NCBI RefSeq assembly: GCF_028858725.1
Contig: NC_084759.1
Coordinates: forward strand, 135,390,171 to 135,454,170
From: Colius striatus
Taxonomy: Eukaryota; Chordata; Aves; Coliiformes; Coliidae
Length of the DNA stretch: 64,000 nucleotides
Direction of reading: 5' to 3'
Position 1 is the first letter of the stretch. Each line of letters begins with the position of its first letter. A program made the translations under genes and the position numbers. The notes under the pieces were generated by a model. It worked only from the letters and a program-made list of their open reading frames with translations, was not told the origin of the DNA and searched no databases. Positions 52,042-63,596 of the stretch are shown in pieces.

Positions 52042-55000
52042 CTGCACAGAAGAATAAGCCAGAGAGTGGTTTAGTTTTTCTTCAACACCTGGGAACTCTT
52101 CACTCCCCCACCCCAAAAAACCCTCAAGAAAACCAGACCTCACAAACAAACGTTCAGATCCTTAACCATCAGAGGTGGCAAGGTTGGTGCTGTATTGGGA
52201 GCTATACAGGGTGGTAGCTTATGCTTCAGTAAGCAAGTGCTTGATAAGCTGTTTAGGTGACTGACTGAACTCGTGAGCCCACCCCTGCTCCCTCACCACA
52301 ACCCTGTTTCTGAAGAGGATCCAGAAAAGCTGATTTTCAGATCATCAGTAAGTCTGGCTTGCAGCAAACATTGAGAGTACTGGCCTGTGTTCTATTGTTT
52401 TCTAGGGCTTTGGTGCCGCCTTTGAGGTTGGGGAGAAGTCTGAGCCTCACTAACTATCCAAATCCTAGAGCTGTTAAGATCCTGGGTGCCTCCACCCTTT
52501 ATCAAACAATAGAAAAGGGTTGTGTTTATTCTTGCTATCTTCTCAGTTTTACACACCAGCATATTTATCTTGTCTCCCCCCTTGATCAGGAATGCTCACA
52601 GTGGAGCATTGTATATTCACGTGGAATAAACAGCTTCTCTGCAGAGACAGCAAGTGACCTTTCCTGTAAGACAAGGGCTTCCGAGGGATACTTGTTTAGG
52701 AGAGCAATCTCTTCCTTGACCTGAGATAGTCAGAGAAATTATCTGGAATAGTCCAGAGTTCCTTAGTAGTGGATGTGTATATTAACGTGTCACATCCATC
52801 TCTGGGTGTGCCAAGCTGCTGCCAAGTTCTGCACAGACCTCAAATTCTTAATCATTTTCACAAGAGTACGTGTTAGCATGACCTAGTAGCCTAGCTGTAA
52901 CAGCTGGCAGAGGAAACAGGAGAGGTGAGATCATAGCATAAGGCTCCTCTTTACCTCACCAGCTAGAGTTAGTAAGGAATCAGTCTCTGGCACCTGAAAT
53001 TACTCATTCCTGGTTGGTTTAAACAGTGGGCATTAACAACCAAACCAAAACTACAGCTTTACTTCTACTTGCCGTGTCTGCTGCCCAATGATGCGAGAAA
53101 AACTTACACTGATTCTAGGCTCCATTTTGATGAATGTTTTCCTTTTTCAGCGATACTTTCTTTCCTGGATGGTGCTCCCTGTACCTCAGCGGGCAATTCT
53201 GACTGCTCATTTCTGAAAGCAAGAATCAGCAGTTCTTAAGCTTCTTTTCCAATCAAGCATTCAGTTTGAGAGAACCCACAAGAAGCTGTCTTCATAGCCT
53301 TGTTCAGGTGTTGGGCACTCAAGAGCACACTTAAAACAAACCAACCAACCCACCCTGCACATGCATTTTGGAGGAGGTTGCTCTTGAGCTTACTTTGCTT
53401 CAGCATGTTGATCTTCATACTCTGCCCAGGAATAGGTGCTGATGAACCGCTGTAGTGAAGGACGCTTCTCATTTTGCTTTGCTCCTAGTTGCCCCCTGTC
53501 ATATATTCAAGAAAGTTTCCCTTGATTTCCTCTTCAGATATAAACCACCCCAAATCCATCAAGGCCAGTTGCCTAGTTTTTATAGTCTAGTTACAAAGCA
53601 CAACAATGTAATTGAAACAAGCAGACAAACAACAAGCCTGTAACATTTAGTCATGAAGGCTCATTTACCTACCAAGGCACGTAAAGTCTGTATGAAACAC
53701 GCAGCCTAAACGATATTCCACCTCAAGATTCTCCATAAACCACTTAATAAAGGCACATTTGAGTTAAATATTTAATCCCATTCAGAAGACAAGCCCAAGT
53801 AACTTTACCAACTGCTTGATCTCCTGTTGAATTTTTCACTCCTTTCATCTCCATCAGGTTCCTGGAGTTGGGCCTAGAGAAGAAGTTTGACACAGTTACT
53901 GCACTCACATTTTTCAGGCTTCAGCCCAGCCAGTTGTGAGAAGGTCAAGCACCTCACCACCTGGGAACCCTTACTTACCAGTGGCAACCCAATACCTGCA
54001 TTTCCAGCACTCCTAGGCAGTGTGGCAATGCTAACTCTTCGTAGGGATGATGATGGCTACACAAATAAGAGGTATTACTGACTCTACCAAGGAATGACTG
54101 GATTACTCACTGATCACATGAAATACCATCTATTTTTATACAAACGGTATACAGAAAAACAGATGTTGGTACTTTGCTTGAGGTGACACACAAAGAACTA
54201 CACCAAGTAATACGAACAGCCCAAATCTGTTCTTTAAAGCAACAATCTTTCTCACAGTGACTGCTTTCCCCATGCAAACATCTGAAGTGAGACTGGCTGC
54301 AGAGCTTCTGACAGAATACCAAAGCTGAATGTGCCTCATTTTCCCTAATGGTGCTCACAGGCATTCCTCCAGCCAATTTAAATTGCTCCCATCTATTTTA
54401 TTTTGTGTTTCATCCTTCAGTGCTAAACCCTTCCTCTGTAAAGCCAAGGAGAGAGCCACATGTGAAGAATATTTCTTAACAACTGCGTGAGAGCACAGCC
54501 ATTTCAGCTTCTATAAATGCTTCATCTTTGAAGAGGGAGCACATGCAGTTCCCATGGGTTGGTGAAGAGAGGTAGGAACAACTGAAAAATATGTCCTTGT
54601 GCTTGATGACATCAGCCCGTCTTTGAGACGAAAAAACAGCAAGTTAAACATGCAGCAGAGCACCGGCACATGACAAAGCAAAGAGAAAAAAACACATAGA
54701 ACACACAGAGACTCAAAACAAACACTTGAATATGAGAATTCATATTTTGTCAGGCTGCAAAGACCACTACCTTAGAAGAATTTGGTAGCTTCTTGTTTGC
54801 AGATTCATCTGTGAAGAAATCAAACAGAAAGGCTTACAGGACTGCAGTGAGCTTTATTTGCAACTAAAGGTCTAACTCTTTGCAGCAAAGAATGTATCGG
54901 AGTCCTCTCAGAAAGCAGAAATAAGATTTTGGGATTAAGCTTTCTATTTCATGATGTAAGTTCATAACATTCACAGATTTTACACCCTCTGCAAGCATCC

Positions 55001-58000
55001 ATTTCTGTTGCTATCAGTAAATGTATTCTTCTATTGTCCAGCATCCTGTTACAGGATAGTCTTTTAGCCAGGAGCTAATAACTTGGGATTGAGAGGGCTC
55101 CTGGGAGCTAGTAGAGCCACCCTTCTGTTTTTAAAACACGTGTTTGTTTTTTTTCTTTCTTCAGAAGAACTTAATACTTCTCTGGCAAACCACAAGGGCA
55201 CAGTGCCATCCGCAAGCCTTGACCACTGTACCATCTGCTTAGAGGGGGCAATTCAGAGCACCTGCACTTAAGGAGTCCGTTACTTATGCAGAGAAGAGAG
55301 CAAAGAGCATCTGTAGAGATCAGTCAAAGCTCACCTACCTAGAAATAGCTACTGGGAATGCTCCAGTGTGAACGAGCAACCAAATTTACTGCTCACAAGG
55401 AATAAGATTATCACCCACCACACGCAACACACTTTTCTAAAAGCCAGTGTTCCTGCACACTTGTAATGCTTCTCCACGCCCTGAGATTCGTGACAGTTTC
55501 CACACAAGTTTAATTTCAGAGAGTTGTTTCTAAAGGTCACATAACCCCTCTACCCAAGAAATTGTGCTTCAGCTTTAAGGGTCTATCCGGCCGGTGCTAG
55601 AACGAGGACAGTTAAAGCAGCTCTTCTTCGTTACCTCGATCTCCAAGGGTACTGAAGGACCTCTCATTCTGGATCAGAACCTGCTTCAGCTCTTCAAGTT
55701 CTGCATGTTCTTTAGCATACATGCGCTTCAGGTTTTCCACATGTTGAATCATCACTTCCACAGCCTTGCTGACACGGCTCTCCTAGCAGAGCAAGCGCAT
55801 CAAGAATAAGAAAAAGAAGCATCTCTGTGATAAATGGTATCGTGTTTAGAGTTTTGAGGCATTTTGTCTTCCCTTTAGCCATATGCTGTCATCTTACATG
55901 AGTGATGAAACATCCTCTCATTTTTTGTCCACCTTTCAAAGTTTCACTACGACCCATCTCCCAACACATGCCCAAGTGACACAAGTCTCATTTCTCCAGT
56001 GATTACTCTTATCCTAAAATAAATTAGCCTTCATTTTCTGAGCCCTTACAACTCCTCCTCATCTCTTTCTCTCATCTACAGTCTCAGCTGTCACCACGCA
56101 TTTGCTAGTATTGCCAAGTCATATTTTCATGCTGTTCTTTGGCATTATGCACAATTACACACAGCAGGTCTTTGTAAATTTCCACAGATTTAGTTTATTA
56201 ACTGTCCTTTTCATAAGGCACAGAATTACCATTACAGCAGCAAGACTATTGTTACCACATTGCATTCTGTGCTCCCTACTGTATACATCCCTCTGATGTA
56301 AAGTTTCTTCTGAGTTTTTCTTCACTTGGGCTTTTTGGTTTGTTTTAAAACAGAAATATGGTCCTGATTTGTGTTTTTGCACAGTGTCAGTGCAATGTAG
56401 GTGCTCTCACAGGGCCTGGGCCTGTCCTTGTAACGACACAAACAATGATCTAAGAAGAGAAAGCCCAGAGTTGTACCAGTCAAGTCTATATTACATGCAC
56501 AAGACTCCCAAATTGAATTCTGGAATCAGAAGCCTAGCAAACAGATACTGCTGTCTCTCTACACCTAAAAGCTTTTAAAACTTGGTACAAGGCACATTTA
56601 CATAGAAAGAGTTACCTGATTAATAGCTCCCAACATCTCTGCTCTACTGGCGACTCGGGCTGCGTACTGGCTAAGGAACTGCAAGCTTTTCTGCAGCTTC
56701 TTAATGATCTCCTGTGCTTGGTTATCTTCTTCACACAAAGGAACTAAAGCCTAAGAGGCATATTGGCAAGAAAACCAGTGTGAGCTATTAGTAAAGAAAA
56801 GAAGGGTGAACGCAGCTGACGACGCTAGTGATTTGTGTTCAGACCCAAAGAGTCATAGGTCATCATCTACATTCTCGATCACCGTAACTTGGATATGGAT
56901 CTCCAGTGGGCAGAGGCTTCAGCTTACCTAGTATAGAAATCAGAGGAAGACGGGAGTTCTTGCCAGATGTTTGTGCAACTACTGCCGGAGTGCACAAGAT
57001 ACTCAAGATGAAGGTTACCCCTCAAATGCTCTCTCAATATTTCAAACTGCATCAGTTTTTTCTAGATTTGCTTATGTATTTCTCATATTCATCCTAAACC
57101 CAGATGTATTAAGACAGACACTTTGACAACAGTTCATTCCATCCATTCATCCCTACCAGCCTTGGACAATACCAACCTCCAGCATCTTTAGAGCATTTGT
57201 GATCTCCTTTTTCAAGTTTTCCTCAGCCAAGTCTCGGGATCTTTCTTCAAGCCTCACTCTCTTGTCCAAAGTAAACAAGTCACATTTAAAACCTAAAGAT
57301 AATCTCAGGAATTCAGCCTGTTATGGGAGAGGAGAAGATTTCAGAATAACTCAAACAATGCAGAAGTTTTTAAAGTAGATTTGGATACTAATCTACTGTA
57401 TTTGGATACATTTGGGACTACACCTCATGAACAAAGTTATAGGAGAGAGAAAAAAGAGAAGGTGAACAAAAGCCCACTTCCCTAAAGCCAGTCTATGCAT
57501 CTGCAGCGAGGGGGGGGAAAATACTCTGCAGCCACAATAGACAATATCCTTGGCAGTCCACCTGGCAGTGTTAGGTTAGTCATTGGACTCTACGACCTTA
57601 GAACTCTTTGGTTGGAAAAGACATTTTTTATGATTCTGTGACCCTGGCAGCACACAGTGCACCATCCGTGTCTTTCAGCAAAACTACCTTAAACCAGCAC
57701 AATCTGCCTCTGAGATGGTCACAGCTATGTTCCTTCAAGCTTCCAAACAAAAGTTTTAGTAGTGACAAACCTTTAGTTCAGTTTCACCTTTTCCCATCCC
57801 ATCCCTTCCAAGTTTTGATTGGGCTTGGAAAGACTTACAGAACTTACAGGAATACCTCTGGTTTAAGCTATTCAGAGACATTCTTTTACATAGGACAAGA
57901 TACTAATCAGGGCTTATTGACAAGATCTTTCTATTGTACAAGACAGTCAGGGATACAAGCAGTTGAGACTTACCTCCACTTCTTTCTCATTGGGAGAGTC

Positions 58001-61000
58001 ACTGTAGGATAAGAAGCAGCAATCATGTAACAGACTGCAGCTTTAAACTCATACTTGCAAGTAATTGTTGACAGTAAAAACACTTACGGCTCACTTTGCT
58101 TTGTTTTATCCACCTTAATGCCACCTACGGTGGGTGAACTCCCTGAAAAGAAAGAAAAGTAGTTCTCAGAAGTGAAAACAACCTGCCTCCTCAAAACAGC
58201 TTGGGAAAGTCTCTTAAGCTCCAATAGAAGCTGCTGTTAAAGATTTCCAGTGCTAAGCTCTTGCCGATAAAACTGATTTGTGTACCTCAGAGTACATTAG
58301 GGTTAGCATTGCATAGCACTGACACTCATACAAGGCCCCAAGAGTTAGTTATTGGGTTATTTAATTAGTACAGGAATGATTAATTATCTCAGCCAGCAGA
58401 CTCAAGATATTAGTACCTCACTATCTTTTAATGAGCTCCAAAGGCAGAAGGGGAGATGGTTAGAAAACTAGAGATGACTAAAACAGTTCAGTAGAAACCA
58501 TCACGCTGCTTATCTCTGTCCTATTGCCCTCAACTCTGGCTAGCATAGAAGATGCTGCTTTACGAGCCTCTGAGGAGGGTAGGCGCATCCAAATTGTTTC
58601 ACATACTGCCAGTCCTTTGCAACTTTGAAGGCATTTTCCCTCCTGTCTAGATAGAGCTGGTTGTATCGGTATCTGTAGAAATCAGAGCAGTAGATTTTGC
58701 ATGGTAACATCTTCCTTCTCTCCACTGCTGATCTATTTTGGTCTCTTAACTACAGTTACTATTCCATAAGATACCCCTCTTCCCCCAGTAACTGGCATGG
58801 GTCAAGTAGCTCTGTGCATCTCTTTGCACAGCTCTTAGCTCAGGTGACCAACACATGAGGCTCCAGTGAGTTACGTGGCTGTGTTCAGCAAAACATCTTA
58901 CCTTTCCTACTGGGAACTACAGCTGATGCTTCCTCACTCTGCTCTTTATGATGTTTCTTTTCCAGGTCCACACTCTAAAAACATATCAGAGAGCAATTAT
59001 AGCAAGGGAAGAGACACACTACCCCCAGAGGGGCCTGTCCTCTCCTGTGGTATTTTTCTTTGTCTCTGCTCAGCCAAACTACTTCTGTGTTTCACTGTCA
59101 CTCTGTCTCTTACCGAGTCTTGCTTCAAGACATTTTGAAACGTGGTTTTGTGTTCCTCCATCACAGGGCAGAATTCCTTCTTGGTTAAATCTGCTCCTGG
59201 GAAGAAACATTGGAGAAATCGAAGGTAGTGGTAAAAACAAAGCCAATCCTCAACAGTCAGGCTGTGGACTGACAAGGATAAAAGAAATTGCAGCAAATGC
59301 CAGGAGAAGGCATGTGAGAAGGAGAGGCAGCAGCAGCAAAGAATGAGATGAAGACATAAAGGAAAAAGGGGGAAAATAATTGTGTTCAGCTTGAAAAAAG
59401 AAATCCCAGTGAGAAGTGATACAAGTCTACAGGTGAGATTATTACTCCTGGTTATAATTGCTCTAGTTGAAGTTGCATGAGTTACAGTAATAGTCCTTTC
59501 AATAGATGAGTTTCCTTCTTTTGATATCAGCATGGGGCTCATTTTGTTTGTTTGCCATTTAAAGATACAGTTTATCATTGTTATTTGCAATTCTATAAGC
59601 ACAGGAATATGTAAAAAATTCCATACACAAACCAACAGTAGTAGTGAGTATCTGTAAGTATATTCTTTCATGTTACAGAATATCAGATGAAGTCAAGGGA
59701 CAGACGCTACTTCAGCTGCTGTTACAGATGAGCCTGAGCATAACCATCAGGGTGATGACAGAATTAAAAAAAAAAAGGTACTTTCTTTGTCAGAAAAGAA
59801 GTGGTAATGAACTATCAAGTTCAGGAACTGATGATGCCACTTCAAATGAAGCCCAAACTTCCAAGTGCCTCAATTTAGAAAAGTTTTAAAGGCAGTACAA
59901 ATAATCTCCAGAAAGACAGAAACTAGGAAAAAAAAATAAGTAATATATTTCTAAAACGAAAATGTATAAGAAACTGAAGAAAGTCTGACAGTCTCACTAG
60001 CTTTTTATGTAGCAGTAACTCTGGTAGCTATTTATACCTTTCAAAGCATCTAGAATGTTTTTTTTTTTTTTCCCGGGCCATTTACATGGTCATAGACTCA
60101 ACCAAAGACACAAACCAAAGGAATGGCACAACAACTAGCCTTAAATTTGAAGAGATTCATCAGGGTCTCTGTTCCAATACTAGAAACACTTTCTATTCTG
60201 AGGTACACAACAGGCAATAGGACTCAGACTCTAAAGCTATTTGGACTCTCTGATCTGTTTTGCATATCTGTTTCCTCCTTGCCAAAGACACCTAGAGCAC
60301 ATATGAAAATTAATAGCAGAGGCAAATTAGTAGAAAGAAAATGCATTTAAGTAATGAACAGAATTAGGTTTCAGGAAGACACTACTAAAGAAAGCAGCAA
60401 AACCAAAAAGGAACTGCCAACAACAGGCTTCTCTTTAGGTAAAGGTTAAAAAGTTAAACACGCATGCACACATATTTAGTGCTGCTTATTTACGTCAGCT
60501 TCTTAAAAAATAGCTTAAATACACTGTGCAAATTACTCCAGCTTTGTTTTGCTTGGTGAAAAAGCACCATCAGATCTGGTAATAATAATTCCTTGGGTTG
60601 TTTATGGCTATAGCAAAAAGACAAAGCCATACACAAAGATCTCTATCCCCATCTCTTCTCTTGACTCCATCCTAGCTTATTGTGTGCTGAGCAGTTTTGA
60701 GAGAGAGAAAAAAGTGGTTTAGGGTGTGTCGCTAAACTTTTTAAATGATGAAAACATTGTTTCCTCCCAAAATTGCCTAGAGTCTAAACCCTCACAACAT
60801 TTTGCCAGTCTAGCAGATACAAAGATTTCATCAAGTTATTTCATGTTTACTTCCTGCAGTACTGTAGGCTACCAGCTTCCTGCAAGTAGGTAAAGCCTTA
60901 TTCCGCCTCCGAGTCTCAGGGAGGGTTGAGAGGGCTTATTGGTAGAAGTGTGGTCAACAACCCAAAATCGTAAGTTACTTTTCTCATTCAGTTTCCTCAC

Positions 61001-63596
61001 TTCACAGATGTACTGGGAGCAAGCTGTTTCCTCACTGTGTGCCGCAGCAGTTACCGTACCTGATATGGGACCAGGCAGATCCTTATCGTCATTTTTCTCC
61101 ATTGCTACGGAAGTCGGCACATCTTCCTCTTTTTCACGTGAGAGTTTGAGTGATTTTTCCTCCATAACAAGGCAGCCTACAATGTCAGACAACAAAGAGT
61201 TCTTACTCTTTTGTAAACGTGCAGACTTGAGTATATCATATCCAAGACTTTGAAGCACTGATAGATTTCACACATCTGCCCCATATTAAGGGCTTACCAG
61301 ATGCTGGAGCAGCGCTTTCCAAGGAGGATGTGAGAACTTCTTGGTGTGGCTTTGAACGATCACTGCCAAAACAAAATTTCTTTAACACTCATCTATATTT
61401 TATAATCTTGATAAAGGCTTTTAAAAGCTCACACAAAACCTGACCTGGATGGGATGAGACTGCCTGTTAGTGTTGTCTCTGCACAGTCGATCTTAAGGGA
61501 AAGAGAGAAGAGTTAGTACCAGGGAATGAGTTGTCACATGAGCAGAAAATTTGTATGTCAAAGTTTTAATAATTCCCCCAACCACATTTAAATGATTTCA
61601 GTGGTGAAGAACTAGATGGTAAGTGCCTGTAACTTCACCTGCTAGCCTAAAGCCACCCATGCATACAGCGTATAGGTTAGCACGTTATCATCATTAAGAG
61701 CAGTATCTCAGTAATTTCATACTTAGGGATATATTTTGGTTTCCAATTTAATGTTTTGCTTTAATGCACATTTTCAAAGGGCCAACATATGTGTTACTAC
61801 ACCACTGTTCTGTCTTGATGCTGCTCATTAATATATCTTAAGTTGCAAGATCTTTACCTCGAATCCTACAAGGGAGAGCCACCGAGTTTTACTTCGGTAG
61901 AGATTTCAGACTCATCTGAGTCAATAAAAGCATTACTATTAACAGCTCAACCAAGCAGATGATTCAGAAATCAGAAGACTTGCACACTATAGAGTATATT
62001 TTAGCATCTGACTTTGAATGACAGCAGTTTTCTAGTTTTCATCGTTGTATTTAACAATTATACTTCAGGCCTCTTCCTTTGTATGCAAACAGCAGAGAGG
62101 AATTCAGCAGTTAAAGGCTGATCTATCATTTTGGTCATGTTCCTCTAGCCGCTAGAGTGCTGCTCTGGACCCGAGTCTTATCACATCACAGGCAAAACCA
62201 ACATCCTCTTAAGTCTTTTAATATAGCAAGAGAGACCCTGAATGGGAAATATTCCTGTTTCTCATTTCACTCTGAAAAACTCCAGCTTGCTTATTCAATT
62301 AATAGATCAGCCTGTCTGGATGGGTTAAAGAAATACATGGTGAAGCAGAGGTTTAAAGGGTTAAAAGTCAGTCATGGCTTGTGATGATCTCCAACCACTG
62401 AAGAGGAGTGCTGAACAGAATCCAAACTCAAACTTGTCTCCAAACAGAGAGGGTATAAGGCTAGTCAGCTTTGGATAGCTCTCTAGAAATCGAGTGTCCA
62501 AAGAGCACTACTAAATTGGGGTGTCAACAGAAAAACGTATCCCCTATCTTGTCATATCTTCCTTTCTCCTTCAAGTGACCTCAGAGGACCCAAGAAATCT
62601 TGTCAAGTAGAAAAGGAGGTGACCAAGCCCTCCCGACCACCTTCTGAGAACAACTGACTGCTTCCCAGCATTAGTAAGCCCTTTCTCTCTCCTCTCCAGT
62701 CAGCCACCCATCAGGGCCCGCCTGCACTCTCAGGGCCTTTCCCCGGCCAGCCGGATGTTTCCTCTGATGCAAATCCAGGCTATTTTTATTCTTATTTGAA
62801 TTCTTTTTTAAGCTTAAGGAAGTACAGTATTGCAATTGCCTTGTTCAGGCCATTAGGCTTATAGGAGCACTGGGAAAAAGAGGAGGTGAAAGTGAACAGC
62901 ATAGTGTAATAAAACAAAATAAATTGAAAGATCTTTTAACATACCCCTCCACAACCCCCTACCTCCCTCCACACATCACCCAAGCAAGCAAGAAAACTCT
63001 TGTATCACCTAGAACTGACTAAAGCAATATGTTATTCTACATGTCCTCGCCCGCCTCAGGTAATCACATCTGGTTATGATGCAAAATCCTCAGTTCAGTT
63101 TTTAAAACCCAACTGACACTTTTGACTGTGGGCTCCCATGGATTGCACAAAGTACATGTAAAGGGAAATAACAACAACAAAACTCCTCACATTCTAAGTT
63201 TCCTAATAAAGTCTGTTTCATGGGTAATTAAAGAATGGTGGTTCTTAATAATAAAGGTATGGAATCAAAGATCATGAAGAACCATTCTTATTACTTGGGC
63301 CCCTTCCATCCCTTTGATGAGCGTCTCTATCACAGACAATCTCTGTCCCCAGTCTTGTATAACAACTCCTGCCAAACAAGCATTAACATTTGGAAGGCCT
63401 ATCAGTTGGGGTTAGACTGGGATAAAGCTCTCACGTTATACATCTAAACAAGTATAAAAATCCCAAGCTTGACCTGTTTATTACAGGAGCTCCTTCAAAC
63501 AGACTATCCCTGAACTCCTGTGGTGACAACACTTTGACAAAATAATTTGAGTTACTTACATGCTGAAGGGCTTGATCTGCTCATACACATCTGCAG
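51798..63596 (-). CDS. IRAG2: IRAG2 (LRMP/Jaw1), ER tail-anchored IP3-receptor partner (partial span)
   Basis: Lymphoid-restricted membrane protein of the IRAG/MRVI1 family: a cytosolic coiled-coil protein anchored in the ER by its C-terminus, known to associate with IP3 receptors. Eighteen exons chain in phase to 1604 nt, about 533 residues (human about 555), so only a short N-terminus is missing. Order: acidic, Ser-rich N-part; conserved [20 protein letters not shown] block; long coiled coil ([16 protein letters not shown] through [20 protein letters not shown]); Ser/Arg-rich linker with [11 protein letters not shown] and RRSSSW; hydrophobic anchor [20 protein letters not shown]; tail ending HHGPPPV. 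The initiator exon lies beyond the window or was not found. It is tail to tail with DNAI7. Confidence 0.93.
53108..53212 (-). CDS. IRAG2: IRAG2 exon (SKWSLESV)
   Basis: 105 nt; acceptor tgctttcag, donor cagt|gtaagt; encodes [20 protein letters not shown] and [10 protein letters not shown]. Enters and leaves in phase 2. Confidence 0.9.
53394..53495 (-). CDS. IRAG2: IRAG2 exon ([13 protein letters not shown])
   Basis: 102 nt; acceptor atgacag|gggg, donor gcaaa|gtaagc; encodes [20 protein letters not shown] and then YSWAEYEDQ. Matches human [20 protein letters not shown]. Confidence 0.93.
53809..53873 (-). CDS. IRAG2: IRAG2 exon (RRSSSW)
   Basis: 65 nt; acceptor ttctctag, donor gttg|gtaaag; encodes [20 protein letters not shown] and the split Trp codon. 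Ends in phase 2. RRSSS is a basophilic-kinase-type site. Confidence 0.92.
53979..54056 (-). CDS. IRAG2: IRAG2 exon ([11 protein letters not shown])
   Basis: 78 nt, phase 0 on both sides; acceptor ttatttgtgtag, donor ccactg|gtaagt; encodes [20 protein letters not shown] and onward. RRVS is a PKA/PKG-type consensus. Confidence 0.93.
54771..54808 (-). CDS. IRAG2: IRAG2 38-nt exon
   Basis: Acceptor tttcttcacag, donor tctaag|gtagtg; encodes [13 protein letters not shown]; moves phase 1 to 0. Sequence is weakly conserved, but boundaries and phase fit. Confidence 0.8.
55635..55782 (-). CDS. IRAG2: IRAG2 coiled-coil exon ([10 protein letters not shown])
   Basis: 148 nt; acceptor ctctgctag, donor tcgag|gtaacg; encodes [20 protein letters not shown] and then [16 protein letters not shown]. 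Nearly identical to human. Confidence 0.95.
56616..56750 (-). CDS. IRAG2: IRAG2 coiled-coil exon ([12 protein letters not shown])
   Basis: 135 nt, phase 0; acceptor gcctcttag, donor aatcag|gtaact; encodes [20 protein letters not shown] and [19 protein letters not shown]. Confidence 0.95.
57177..57317 (-). CDS. IRAG2: IRAG2 exon ([15 protein letters not shown])
   Basis: 141 nt, phase 0; acceptor cccataacag, donor ctggag|gttggt; encodes [20 protein letters not shown] and the start of the coiled coil. This is the family-defining block. Confidence 0.95.
57564..57640 (+). mobile_element. Short CR1 3' end in IRAG2 intron
   Basis: About 75 bp: ggcagtgttaggttagt, then ggttggaaaag and a final tgattctgtg. 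Only the last part of the CR1 3'UTR remains. Confidence 0.7.
57974..58001 (-). CDS. IRAG2: IRAG2 28-nt microexon
   Basis: Acceptor cttatcctacag, donor gtggag|gtaagt; completes Pro, then DSPNEKEVE. 28 nt moves phase 2 to 0, so skipping it would break the frame. Confidence 0.85.
58088..58142 (-). CDS. IRAG2: IRAG2 55-nt exon
   Basis: Acceptor ctttcttttcag, donor gagcc|gtaagt; encodes [18 protein letters not shown]. Enters in phase 1, leaves in phase 2. Confidence 0.85.
58902..58974 (-). CDS. IRAG2: IRAG2 73-nt exon
   Basis: Acceptor atgtttttag, donor gaaag|gtaaga; encodes [20 protein letters not shown] and PSRK. Ends in phase 1. Confidence 0.87.
59114..59196 (-). CDS. IRAG2: IRAG2 83-nt exon
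   Basis: Acceptor tttcttcccag, donor gactcg|gtaaga; encodes [20 protein letters not shown] and NVLKQDS. Leaves in phase 0. Confidence 0.88.
61060..61176 (-). CDS. IRAG2: IRAG2 117-nt exon
   Basis: Acceptor gacattgtag, donor atcag|gtacgg; encodes [20 protein letters not shown] and then [15 protein letters not shown]. Phase 1 on both sides. Confidence 0.82.
61298..61362 (-). CDS. IRAG2: IRAG2 65-nt exon
   Basis: Acceptor gttttggcag, donor tctg|gtaagc; encodes [20 protein letters not shown]. Enters in phase 2, leaves in phase 1. Confidence 0.82.
61445..61491 (-). CDS. IRAG2: IRAG2 47-nt exon
   Basis: Acceptor tttcccttaag, donor ccag|gtcagg; encodes [15 protein letters not shown]. Phase 0 in, phase 2 out, matching the next exon. 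Confidence 0.78.
61893..61935 (-). CDS. IRAG2: IRAG2 43-nt candidate exon
   Basis: Acceptor gagctgttaatag, donor accgaa|gtaaaa; encodes [14 protein letters not shown]. Its length moves phase 2 to 0, joining the exons on both sides. A stronger-looking donor (ttcgag|gtaaag) further on would include an in-frame TAG. Confidence 0.6.
61936..63559. other. IRAG2: IRAG2 5' intron
   Basis: No further coding exon found. A mildly GC-richer stretch lies at 62630-62760, with an octamer ATGCAAAT at 62767-62774. Otherwise AT-rich and unremarkable. Confidence 0.4.
63560..63596 (-). CDS. IRAG2: IRAG2 most upstream exon seen
   Basis: Acceptor attatactgtag, donor agcat|gtaagt; encodes [11 protein letters not shown]. 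Enters in phase 1, so a further upstream exon with the start codon is needed; I did not find it in 63600-64000. Confidence 0.55.

Noticed and set aside
54107-54376. Minus-strand frames between IRAG2 exons
   Set aside because: They do not fit the phase of the exons at 54808 and 54056, which already join directly in phase 0.
54590-54632. Possible extra IRAG2 exon after cgtctcaaag
   Set aside because: The phase-0 frame hits TGA at once, and neighbouring exons already join without it.
58997-59671. 224-codon minus-strand open frame
   Set aside because: It runs through IRAG2 exon 59114-59196 and both flanking introns, and only the exon part is coding.
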